Source of the DNA: Strongylocentrotus droebachiensis | Lineage: Eukaryota > Echinodermata > Echinoidea > Camarodonta > Strongylocentrotidae | Reading direction: 5' to 3' | DNA: 64,000 nt | Assembly: GCA_035222895.1 (NCBI GenBank) | Contig: JAVYIG010006520.1 | Location: 1 to 64,000, forward strand | Shown here: positions 1-12,300 of the stretch, piece after piece | Position numbering within the stretch: the first letter of the stretch is position 1 | Layout: each line of letters opens with the position of its first letter | Made by a program: the position numbers and the translations under genes | The notes under the pieces: generated by a model | What the model was told of the DNA's origin: nothing | Database searches by the model: none | Seen by the model: the letters and a program-made list of their open reading frames with translations, nothing else

Positions 1-143
1 ATATGTGTAACTTTAATGTTCGTTATGACATTATTTGTAACAATATTTTAACATTCATTTTCCTTTGCACTAAAGAAGATATAGAGGGTGTTATATTTTT
101 AAAGAGAATAGTGAGATGAGTGAAATAAAAAATATATAATATA

Positions 144-307
144 GTATTAATGACTGCTTTGAGAGAAATAGTTTTTTTATTACGCTCAAGGGAAGGTTAG
201 AATTGTGCTATTCCCCGAGGCTTGCCGAGGGGAATAGCCCAATTGTAACCTTCCCGAGAGCGTATGAAAACAACTATTTCTCGAATATTAAAGCAGTCAT
301 TAATACT
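144..307. mobile_element. Fold-back MITE, about 164 bp
   Basis: The left arm starting GTATTAATGACTGCTTT is answered by AAAGCAGTCATTAATAC at the right edge. The two arms stay nearly complementary for about 75 bp each, round a short loop near 217-230 flanked by TTCCCC and GGGGAA. The structure would form a hairpin as DNA or RNA. No open frame is present. Size and structure fit a non-autonomous DNA transposon; no superfamily can be assigned from the ends. Confidence 0.75.
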
Positions 308-361
308 TTTATATGCCGAAAAAAATAGACTAAAAAATAAAAAATAAAAAATATTTTTCAA

Positions 362-447
362 TTTTGTCGAAGACGGGATTCGAACTCTTGCGTACAACAA
401 GAGGTGTATCGAAAACCAACGCTTAGACCACTAGGCTATCGCGCGTC
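362..447 (-). pseudogene. Decayed tRNA-like sequence (possible SINE head)
   Basis: Read on the minus strand, an A-box-like stretch (TAGCCTAGTGGTCTAAGCG) is followed by a B-box-like stretch (GTTCGAATCCC). A possible long variable stem (CTCTTG pairing with CAAGAG) lies between them. Acceptor and T stems do not pair properly, so this is not a functional tRNA. It is either a tRNA pseudogene or the promoter head of a SINE. Confidence 0.45.
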
Positions 448-449
448 GT

Positions 450-2050
450 TAACATGCTCTGCAGTTTTCTCCAATATATACATTAAAATGGATTGAAAAC
501 GGCTCTGCGTGAGGGATGCTTCGCAAAAGCTCCATGAAACGGGCCCTTCTTTTACTTTTGCAATGCATATTGGCACGAACTTAGATCAAGATCTATCGGC
601 AGATGTTGTTTTTTTGTTTTTGAGAGTTTATTTTCGTCTTCATGTCAACAATGCAAGATAAAATTGTCGGTAAGATCGATCGAGATTCAATTGTATTGAA
701 ATTACCGACCAATCCTTCGCACACATTACGGTATCCTCCATCGCTCAAACCATTTTTTAACATGTAAACCTATGGGGTAACCATGGAGTAACCATGGTTA
801 TTAAAAATATTGAAATGTTTTATGCATGGTTACCGAGAATTTTACAGGAACAGTTGAAGTTTATGAATGCAATTCGACCAATCAGATGGCTGGATTTCTT
901 AAGTGAGGTATATAATAAAGAATATTATGATGAATAGAGAGTGTGGCATGATTGATTGAAAGTGGTGATTAACAGTGAACTGGCATTATTAATACTGTGA
1001 AATTAAAATACAATGAGTGAAACGAAAAAATATATATCTGAAAAAAATTATGATCGGAATAGAAAGTGTTGCATGATGATTGCAAGTGGTAAATAACAGG
1101 GAACTGGCTTTATTAGTAGGCCTACAGAGGCAAAAGAAGAAATAAAGAAAGAAATATCAACTATCAAAAGAACATGTAGATCGAATTCTACTGGGAAGCA
1201 ATTTTATTTGGCCTAACGTGTACCCGAGATGTTTCCCTTTTCTATACTTTTGATGCGCGCCCACCATCGGGCGGAATTAGGGCAGGTCTAGGCGGAAATA
1301 GGCAAGGAAAATGCCTCACGCAGACCGCGCACTACGGACAATCGCTTACGATTTCAGGCGTAAGAAGGTCATGGTTGGATTCGCTAGAATTTCGGCTACA
1401 AATTGATATACATTAGCGCCTGTATAATTCATTTTCAGAGAAGTTATCTGAGAAAAACTGCCTATCGGGCGGATACCGGGCAGGGTACGGTACATGGTTT
1501 TGCTGGGAGTCTTGAGCCATGGGTCTGTTTATAGGGAGGATGTCCAGGAAAGACAGTAGGCACAGCTCTAGGAATGAGATGTGGTGTGTAACATCCTTTC
1601 CTCTCTTGAGTGTATTCCTGCATTACAATAAAAGCAAAAAGAAACAATGATGAGTTTTTTCTCATAACATGACAATTGTTCTACTATTCATGCTATTTCA
1701 TGTGATTTTTAAGACTGAAACTGAAAGCAGCTTCAAGCCAAATAAATAAAATAATAATGATGTCAGCAAGTCATAAGCAAATTTGATAGAAATAGTGTAG
1801 TGTGCGGTGGGATTTTTAGGCTAGCCTAGCCTAGTTGGATAACTCCTGTGATGTGAAATATGGCAGGCTAGCCTGGCTTAGACCAAAAGCTTCAGTCTCT
1901 CTATTTCGTCGGTTGTTCTACTGAGACTGCGTCTGGCTCCACTAGACCTCTGATTATATTATGGGGAATGTCAACAGATGTCAGTTTTATTAAAGAAATG
2001 ACCCATATAGGCCAGACGGTTATTTCTGTCTAACCTGGCTTTGCCTTTCG
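450..2050. other. Unannotated AT-rich DNA
   Basis: I see no supported exon, RNA gene or clear transposon end here. Open frames are short and lack splice context. Two short stretches near 1265 and 1460 share the word ATCGGGCGGA, but no repeat unit could be defined. Confidence 0.5.
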
Positions 2051-2059
2051 GGCTTTAGA

Positions 2060-2135
2060 AATTAGAGACTAGAGTTTAGATCTAGAGTCTAGAGTCTAGA
2101 TCTTAGATCTAGAGTCTAGTCTACTACTAGATCTA
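2060..2135. repeat. CTAGATCT-rich simple repeat
   Basis: A degenerate tract is built from TAGATCTAG/AGTCTAGA words, which are self-complementary. Similar tracts occur at about 23400-23425, 23590-23650 and 48535-48680. It is a low-complexity repeat with no coding potential. Confidence 0.7.
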
Positions 2136-2139
2136 GTTA

Positions 2140-3300
2140 AAATATAAAGAAGTTGACATTTGATTTTTATCTTGAAATTAGATAAGATAAAATTAATTAT
2201 ATCATTTTATTCTAGACTTTTCTTTAATAGAATCAAGCTCATGGAGTTATATTTCCGAGTTGGACTCTCTGGCTCTTGGAGTTGCGAGCGACTCCAGCGC
2301 AGCAGAATTTTCCCATCACCATCCCCAGAACCTTAACCCATGCCTGCCCCAGCCCGGCGGGCGTGGACTGGCGCGCTCCGCTGCTGCAGGAACTGCGGTG
2401 GCTTGTCATGAGACAACCCGGGCCGGGTACAGACTACAGTCACTGCATAAACTACATTTTTAGCTCTAAAATCTCCTTATTAATCAACATAACATTAAGA
2501 AGAACTTACTTGTGAAATATTATGCAGTTCCCTTTCTTTCTTCGGTTCGAACATCCCAATGCAACGCACGAACCTGGCTTCTCCAATTTTTTCCACGTAT
2601 GTTGTGCACAGTATCTTGTTGGGTCGTTCGTTTTTCTGCCCTCCTTAGTAATGGCGGCCACCGCTCCAGGTCCGAACAGCAATTTGAGCGAGTACGCCCT
2701 CTAGTGTTAGTAGTATATATCTCTATGGTTGGAGCGGACCAACGAACGCAAGAGGACATGTGCAGGATTTGATGCACATTTTTGTTGTTCTTGTTGTTAA
2801 TGTTGGATATATTCATTCAGTATTGAATTATACGCCATAGCTTCAGTTGTAAAGCAAATCAGTTGTTAACCATAACAAAACTGAGAATAAAAATTTGTAA
2901 TTATATAATTAATTAATCAATAATGCAATTTATTAAAATTGATATGGTCTCTTTTAATTTATACTGCGAGCTCGCACAACAAGCCTAGCTTTTCTGAGAT
3001 TCCCTTTTTTCACTCTCAGTTAAATCACGCAATATAAAATATTTTGTCTTAATTATTCACAAACTTGAATGTACTCTGTAAACTTATTTTAGTACGAACA
3101 CACTTGCCAGTATTTCGTTACTTTGAAAATTCATTTGATATATTATATACATTGAAATAATGTATGGTTTATATATGTCAGTTAACTTGTGGATATTTGA
3201 GTAGAAAATTAACAGAATCATATCAATGTACTTATATAGTTTCACACCAGCAATTTTGCCATGCCACATATCCGACACACACATATGACATTGATTTTTA
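2140..3300. other. Unannotated DNA before the tandem array
   Basis: No supported gene. A start-like context ATGGCGGCCACC at 2651 opens a frame that stops after 16-17 codons without a splice donor in frame. The rest is AT-rich with short spurious frames. Confidence 0.4.
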
Positions 3301-6300
3301 TTTTCAAGCAGTATCTCGCTTACTTTTGCCCTATTCTGTCTCAAATTTTAGTTGACCAGCCCACCTATACTTGTTCCAAACAAGTATTACATGTCTAGTT
3401 TATTTTTCTTATTTCGACCCACTTTTTTGTTAGCAAGATTACTTGAAAATGGTTGAATCAAATACCTTGAAATTTAACACACATATGTATAGGCATATGG
3501 ACAAAACACAGTAAAGTTTTCAACCTTGACCTTGACTGATGACGTCATCTAGGCGCCATTTTGTGAAATTTTCTGAAAATCAACTCATGATCATATCTTC
3601 ATAACCAAAAGGTATTTCTCATTCATATTTATTATGATCAAGGTCAATATCAGTCCAGTCAATTTCAGGTCAAAAAACGCGCGCGTGCGCGTACGTCCGC
3701 GTGTCAATGCGTGCGCAAAATTTTTAAATGCTCCAAATCGTCTTAAATATATTTTGCATACGTTTCAGGTCATTTTAAGCATTTTATAAAAAATCGCGCG
3801 TACGAGCATGCGCGCGCGTTTTCGCGCGTAACACCATTAAAAAACATAGAATCGCCATTTTTTTTTCTTTCATGATATTTCTCATATTTTTTCAAGGAAT
3901 TTGATTCCATGTTTATCTCTTTATGACCATTATTAACAAGATGAGCGTAAATTCAAGATAAATGTCAGTGCGCGCGAGGTCTTTTAATACATAGCATATA
4001 TGGGCAAAAACATGCCTATACAAAATCCGTTATAGCTCTTTGGAATGCACCGGGATCCTCAATTTGTTTTCATATTAAGATAGAGTATGAGTCGGAAATA
4101 TGATTCCATGTCTCATTTGGCCATTAAGTGTATCGTGACATCATCACAATGGCCTTGGAACTCAAAATACGAATTTGCATATTATGAAGTCAGCATATTT
4201 ATGTAAAATTGATTGTTTCTCTGTAAATATTGATTGATTTTCTCTCAAATTTTAATATGTTGTAGCTAAGACAATTTTCTACAAGCGCAGAAATAACCAT
4301 TTTTCATTTTGATGACGTAATCATAGTGAAAATTTTGATTAAAGGCCTCATGTCAAAAACTTCATAATTTGCGTGTTATGCCTATAGAAGGTGAATTTAG
4401 TTCACGTTATGAATCTACATGATATTGTCTTTTAAGAATTTGTAAGCAGTAAAAATGTCGCTTATTTTTGCTCTATTTTGTTTCAAATGTTAGTTGACCA
4501 GCCCACCTATACTTGTTCCAAACAAGTATTATATTTTATCAGGTGGGCTGTATCTAATACAGACCACCTTATATTTTTGTTAAAATTGCCTTTATTATTC
4601 TTTATTATTTATTTTTCTTAATTTGAACCACTTTTTTGTTAGCAAGATAACTTAAAAATGGCTGAATCAAATAAATTGAAATTTGGCACACATATGTATA
4701 GGCATATGGACAAAGCAAGGTAAGATTTTCAACCTTGACCTTGACTGATGACGTCATCTAGGCGCCATTTTGTGAAATTTTCTGAAAATAAACTCTTGAT
4801 CATATCTTCATAACCAAAAGGTATTTCTCATTCATATTTATTATGATCAAGGTCAATATCAGTCCAGTCAATTTCAGGTCAAAAAACGCGCGCGTGCGCG
4901 TACGTCCGCGTGTCAATGCGTGCGCAAAATTTTTAAATGCTCCAAATCGTCTTAAATATATTTTGCATACGTTTCAGGTCATTTTAAGCATTTTATAAAA
5001 AATCGCGCGTACGAGCATGCGCGCGCGTTTTCGCGCGTAACACCATTAAAAAACATAGAATCGCCATTTTTTTTTCTTTCATGATATTTCTCATATTTTT
5101 TCAAGGAATTTGATTCCATGTTTATCTCTTTATGACCATTATTAACAAGATGAGCGTAAATTCAAGATAAATGTCAGTGCGCGCGAGGTCTTTTAATACA
5201 TAGCATATATGGGCAAAAACATGCCTATACAAAATCCGTTATAGCTCTTTGGAATGCACCGGGATCCTCAATTTGTTTTCATATTAAGATAGAGTATGAG
5301 TCGGAAATATGATTCCATGTCTCATTTGGCCATTAAGTGTATCGTGACATCATCACAATGGCCTTGGAACTCAAAATACGAATTTGCATATTATGACGTC
5401 AGCATATTTATGTAAAATTGATTGTATCTCTGTAAATATTGATCAATTTTCTTCAAAATTTCGATATGTTGTAGCTAAGACAATTCTCTACAAGCGCAGT
5501 GATAACTATTTTTCATTTTGATGACGTTATCATAGTAAAAATTTTGATTAAAGGCCTCATGTCAAAAACTTCATAATTTGCGTGTTATGCCTATAGAAGG
5601 TGAATTTAGTTCATGTTATGAATCTACATGATATTGTTTTTTAAGAATTTGTAAGCAGTATGTCGCTTATTTTTGCTCTATTTTGTCTCAAATTTTAGTT
5701 GACCAGCCCACCTATACTTGTTCCAAACAAGTATTATATGTCTAGTTATTTATTTATTTTTCTTAATTCTCGCCACTTTTTTGTTAGCAAGATAACTTGA
5801 AAATGGTTGAATGAAATACCTTGAAATTTGGCACACATATGTATAGGCATATGGAGAAAACACAGTAAGGTTTTCAACCTTGACCTTGACTGATGACGTC
5901 ATCTAGGCGCCATTTTGTGAAATTTTCTGAAAATAAACTCATGATCATATCTTCCTAACCAAAAGGTATTTCTCATTCATATTTATTATGATCAAGGTCA
6001 ATATCAGTCCAGTCAATTTCAGGTCAAAAAACGCGCGCGTGCGCGTACGTCCGCGCGTCAATGCGCGCGCAAAATTTTTAATTGCTCAAAATCGTCTCAA
6101 ATTTATTTTGCATACGTTTCAGGTCATTTTAAGCATTTTATAAAAAATCGCGCGTAAGAGCATGCGCGCGCGTTTTCGCGCGTAACACCATTAAAAAACA
6201 TAGAATCGCCATTTTTTTTTTCTTTCATGATATTTCTCATATTTGTTCAAGGAATTTGATTCCATGTTTATCTCTTTATGACCATTATTAACAAGAAGAG

Positions 6301-9300
6301 CGTAAATTCAAGATAAATGTCAGTGCGCGCGAGGTCTTTTAATACATAGCATATATGGGCAAAAACATGCCTATACAAAATCCGTTATAGCTCTTTGGAA
6401 TGCACCGGGATCCTCAATTTTTTTTCATATTAAGATAGAGTATGAGTCGGAAATATGATTCCATGTCTCATTTGGCCATTAAGTGTATCGTGACATCATC
6501 ACAATGGCCTTGGAACTCAAAATACGAATTTGCATATTATGACGTCAGCATATTTATGTAAAATGTATTGTATCTCTGTAAATATTGATCAATTTTCTTT
6601 AAAATTTCGATATGTTGTAGCTAAGACAATTCTCTACAGGCGCAGTAATAACCTCTTTTCATTTTGATGACGTCATCATAGTGAACATTTTGATTAAAGG
6701 CCTCATGTCAAAAACTTCATAATTTGCGTGTTATGCCTATAGAAGGTGAATTTAGTTCACGTTATGAATCTACATGATATTGTTTTTTAAGAATTTGTAA
6801 GCAGTATGTCGCTTATTTTTGCTCTATTTTGTCTCAAATTTTAGTTGACCAGCCCACCTATACTTGTTCCAAACAAGTATTATATGTCTAGTCAGGTGGG
6901 CTGTATCTAATACAGACCACCTTATATTTTTGTTAAAATTGCCTTTATTTATTTATTTATTATTTATTATTTATTTATTTTTCTTAATTCTTGCCACTTT
7001 TTTGTTAGCAAGATAACTTTGAAATGGTTCAATCAAATGCTTTGATATTTGACACACATATGTATAGGCATATGGACAAGACACGGTAAGGTTTTCAACC
7101 TTGACCTTGACTGATGACGTCATCTAGGCGCCATTTTGTGAAATTTTCTGAAAATCATCTCATGATCATATCTTCATAACCAAAAGGTATTTTTCATTCA
7201 TATTTATCATGATTAAGGTTAATATCAGTCCGGTTAATTTCAGGTCAAAAAACGCGCGCGTGCGCGTACGTCCGCGCGTCAGTGCGCGCGCAAAATTTTT
7301 AAATGCTCAAAATCGTCTTAAATTTATTTTGCATACGTTTCAGGTCATATTAAGCATTTTATAAAAAATCGCGCGTACGAGCATGCGCGCGCGTTTTCGC
7401 GCGTAACACCACTACAAAACATAGAATCGCCATTTTTTTTTCTTTCATGATATTTCTCATTTTTTTTCAAGGAATTTGATACCATGTTTATCTCTTTATG
7501 ACCATTATTAACAAGATGAGCGTAAATTAAAGATAAATGTCAGTGCGCGCGAGCTCTTGTAATACATAACATACATGGGCAAAAAAATGCCTATACACAA
7601 TCCCTTATAGCTCTTTGGGATGCACCTGGACCCCAATTCTGTTTTAATATTTGAAAAGAGTATGAGTCAGATATATGATTTCATGTCTCATTTGGCCATG
7701 AAGTGTATCGTGACATCATCTTAATGGCCTTGGAACTCAAAATACGAATTTGCATATTATGACGTCAGCATATTTATGGAAAATTGATTGTATCTCTGTA
7801 TATATTGATTGATTTTCTTCAAAATTTCAATATGTTGTAGCTAAGATAATTCTCTACAAGTTTAATAGTAACCCTTTTTCATTTTGATGACGTCATCAGA
7901 GTGAAAATTTTGATTGAAGGCCTCATGTCAGAAATTTCATAATTTGCGTGTTATGACTATAGAAGGTGAATTTCGTTCACGTAATGAATCTACATGATAG
8001 TGTTTTTTAAGAATTTTCAAGCAGTATCTCGCTTAATTTTGCTCTATTTTGTTTTCAAATTTAAGTTGACCAGCCCACCTATACTTGTTCCAAACAAGTA
8101 TTATGTCTAGTTTATCAGGTGGGCTGTATCTAATACAGACCACCTTATATTTTTGTTAAAATTGCCTTTATTTATTTATTTATTATTTATTATTTATTTA
8201 TTTTTCTTAATTCTTGCCACTTTTTTGTTAGCAAGATAACTTTGAAATGGTTCAATCAAATGCTTTGATATTTGACACACATATGTATAGGCATATGGAC
8301 AAGACACGGTAAGGTTTTCAACCTTGACCTTGACTGATGACGTCATATAGGCGCCATTTTGTGAAATTTTCTGAAAATCATCTCATGATCATATCTTCAT
8401 AACCAAAAGGTATTTTTCATTCATATTTATCATGATTAAGGTTAATATCAGTCCGGTTAATTTCAGGTCACAAAACGCGCGCGTGCGCGTACTTCCGCGC
8501 GTCAGTGCGCGCGCAAAATTTTTAAATGCTCAAAATCGTCTCAAATTTATTTTGCATACGTTTCAGGTCATATTAAGCATTTTATAAAAAATCGCGCGTA
8601 CGAGCATGCGCGCGCGTTTTCGCGCGTAACACCACTACAAAACATAAAATCGCCATTTTTTTTCTTTCATGATATTTCTCATATTTTTTCAAGGAATTTG
8701 ATACCATGTTTATCTCTTTATGACCATTATTAACAAGATGAGCGTAAATTAAAGATAAATGTCAGTGCGCTCGAGCTCTTGTAATACATAACATACATGG
8801 GCAAAAAAATGCCTATACATAATCCATTATAGCTCTTTGGGATGCACCTGGACCCCAATTCTGTTTTAATATTTGAAAAGAGTATATGTCAGAAATATGA
8901 TTTCATGTCTAATTTGGCCATGAAGTGTATCGTGACATCATCTTAATAGCCTTGGAACTCAAAATACGAATTTGCATATTATGACGTCAGCATATTTATG
9001 GAAAATTGATTGTATCTCTGTATATATTGATTGATTTTCTTCAAAATTTCAATATGTTGTAGCTAAGATAATTCTCTACAAGTTCAATAATAACCCTTTT
9101 TCATTTTGATGACGTCATCAGAGTGAAAATTTTGATTGAAGGCCTCATGTCAGAAATTTCATAATTTGCGTGTTATGACTATAGAAGGTGAATTTCGTTC
9201 ACGTAATGAATCTACATGATAGTGTTTTTTAAGAATTTTCAAGCAGTATTCGCTTAATTTTGCTCTATTTTGTTTTCAAATTTAAGTTGACCAGCCCACC

Positions 9301-12300
9301 TATACTTGTTCCAAACAAGTATTATATGTCTAGTTATTTATTTATTTTTCTTAATTCTCGCCACTTTTTTGTTAGCAAGATAACTTGAAAATGGTTGAAT
9401 GAAATACCTTGAAATTTGGCACACATATGTATAGGCATATGGAGAAAACACAGTAAGGTTTTCAACCTTGACCTTCACTGATGACGTCATCTAGGCGCCA
9501 TTTTGTGAAATTTTCTGAAAATAAACTCATGATCATATCTTCCTAACCAAAAGGTATTTCTCATTCATATTTATTATGATCAAGGTCAATATCAGTCCAG
9601 TCAATTTCAGGTCAAAAAACGCGCGCGTGCGCGTACGTCCGCGCGTCAATGCGCGCGCAAAATTTTTAAATGCTCAAAATCGTCTCAAATTTATTTTGCA
9701 TACGTTTCAGGTCATTTTAAGCATTTTATAAAAAATCGCGCGTAAGAGCATGCGCGCGCGTTTTCGCGCGTAACACCATTAAAAAACATAGAATCGCCAT
9801 TTTTTTTTCTTTCATGATATTTCTCATATTTTTTCAAGGAATTTGATTCCATGTTTATCTCTTTATGACCATTATTAACAAGATGAGCGTAAATTCAAGA
9901 TAAGTGTCAGTGCGCGCGAGGTCTTTTAATACATAGCATATATGGGCAAAAACATGCCTATACAAAATCCGTTATAGCTCTTTGGAATGCACCGGGATCC
10001 TCATTTTTTTTTCATATTAAGATAGAGTATGAGTCGGAAATATGATTCCATGTCTCATTTGGCCATTAAGTGTATCGTGACATCATCACAATGGCCTTGG
10101 AACTCAAAATACGAATTTGCATATTATGACGTCAGCATATTTATGTAAAATTTATTGTATCTCTGTAAATATTGATCAATTTTCTTTAAAATTTCGATAT
10201 GTTGTAGCTAAGACAATTCTCTACAAGCGCAGTAATAACCATTTTTCATTTTGATGACGTCATCATAGTGAAAATTTTGATTAAAGGCCTCATGTAAAAA
10301 ACTTCATAATTTGCGTGTTATGCCTATAGAAGGTGAATTTAGTTCACGTTATGAATCTACATGATATTGTTTTTTAAGAATTTGTAAGCAGTATGTCGCT
10401 TATTTTTGCTCTATTTTGTCTCAAATGTTAGTTGACCAGCCCACCTATACTTGTTCCAAACAAGTATTATATGTCTAGTTATTTATTTATTTTTCTTAAT
10501 TCTCGCCACTTTTTTGTTAGCAAGATAACTTGAAATTGTCTAAATCAAATCACTTGAAATTTGGCACACATATGTATAGGCATATGGACAAAACACAGTA
10601 AGGTTTTCAAACTTGACCTTGATTGATGACGTCATCTAGGCGCCATTTTGTGCAATCTTCTGAAAATAAACTCATGATCATATCTTCATAACCAAAAGTA
10701 ATTTCTCATTCATATTTATTATGATCAAGGTCAATATCAGTCCAGTCAATTTCAGGTCAAAAAACGCGCGCGTGCGCGTACGTCCGCGCGTCAGTGCGCG
10801 CGCAAAATTTTTAAATGCTCAAAATCGTCTCAAATTTATTTTGCATACGTTTCAGGTCATTTTAAGCATTTTATAAAAAATCGCGCGTACGAGCATGCGC
10901 GCGCGTTTTCGCGCGTAACACCATTACAAAACATAGAATCGCCATTTCTTTTTCTTTCATGATATTTCTCATATTTTTTCAAGGAATTTGATACCATGTT
11001 TATCTCTTTATGACCATTATTAACAAGATGAGCGTAAATTCAAGATAAATGTCAGTGCGCGCGAGCTCTTTTAATACATAGCATATATGGGCAAAAACAT
11101 GCCTATACAAAATCCGTTATAGCTCTTTGGAATGCACCGGGATCCTCAATTTTTTTTCATATTTAGATAGAGTATGAGTCGAAAATATGATTCTATGTCT
11201 CATTTGGCCATTAAGTGTATCGTGACATCATCACAATGGCCTTGGAACTCAAAATACGAATTTGCATATTATGACGTCAGCATATTTATGTAAAATTGAT
11301 TGTATATCTGTAAATATTGATCAATTTTCTTCAAAATTTCGATATGTTGTAGCTAAGACAATTCTCTACAATCGCAGTATTAACCATTTTTCATTTTGAT
11401 GACGTCATCATAGTAAAAATTTTGATTAAAGGCCTCATGTCAAAAACTTCATAATTTGCGTGTTATGCCTATAGAAGGTGAATTTAGTTCACGTTATGAA
11501 TCTACATGATATTGTTTTTTAAGAATTTGTAAGCAGTATGTCGCTTATTTTTGCTCTATTTTGTCTCAAATTTTAGATGACCAGCCCACCTATACTTGTT
11601 CCAAACAAGTATTATATGTCTAGTTTATCAGGTGGGCTGTATCTAATACAGACCACCTTATATTTTTGTTAAAATCGTCTTTATTTATTTATCAGGTGGG
11701 CTGTATCTAATACAGACCACCTTATATTTTTGTTAAAATTGCCTTTATTTATTTATTTATTATTTATTATTTATTTATTTTTCTTAATTCTTGCCACTTT
11801 TTTGTTAGCAAGATAACTTTGAAATGGTTCAATCAAATGCTTTGATATTTGACACACATATGTATAGGCATATGGACAAGACACGGTAAGGTTTTCAACC
11901 TTGACCTTGACTGATGACGTCATCTAGGCGCCATTTTGTGAAATTTTCTGAAAATAAACTCATGATCATATCTTCCTAACCAAAAGGTATTTCTCATTCA
12001 TATTTATTATGATCAAGGTCAATATCAGTCCAGTCAATTTCAGGTCAAAAAACGCGCGCGTGCGCGTACGTCCGCGTGTCAATGCGCGCGCAAAATTTTT
12101 AAATGCTCAAAATCGTCTCAAATTTATTTTGCATACGTTTCAGGTCATTTTAAGCATTTTATAAAAAATCGCGCGTAAGAGCATGCGCGCGCGTTTTCGC
12201 GCGTAACACCATTAAAAGACATAGAATCGCCATTTTTTTTTCTTTCATGATATTTCTCATATTTTTTCAAGGAAATTGATACCATGTTTTTCTCTTTATG

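Noticed and set aside
2651-2704. ATGGCGGCCACC start-like sequence
   Set aside because: The frame stops after about 17 codons with no donor before the stop. It may be a chance Kozak-like match.
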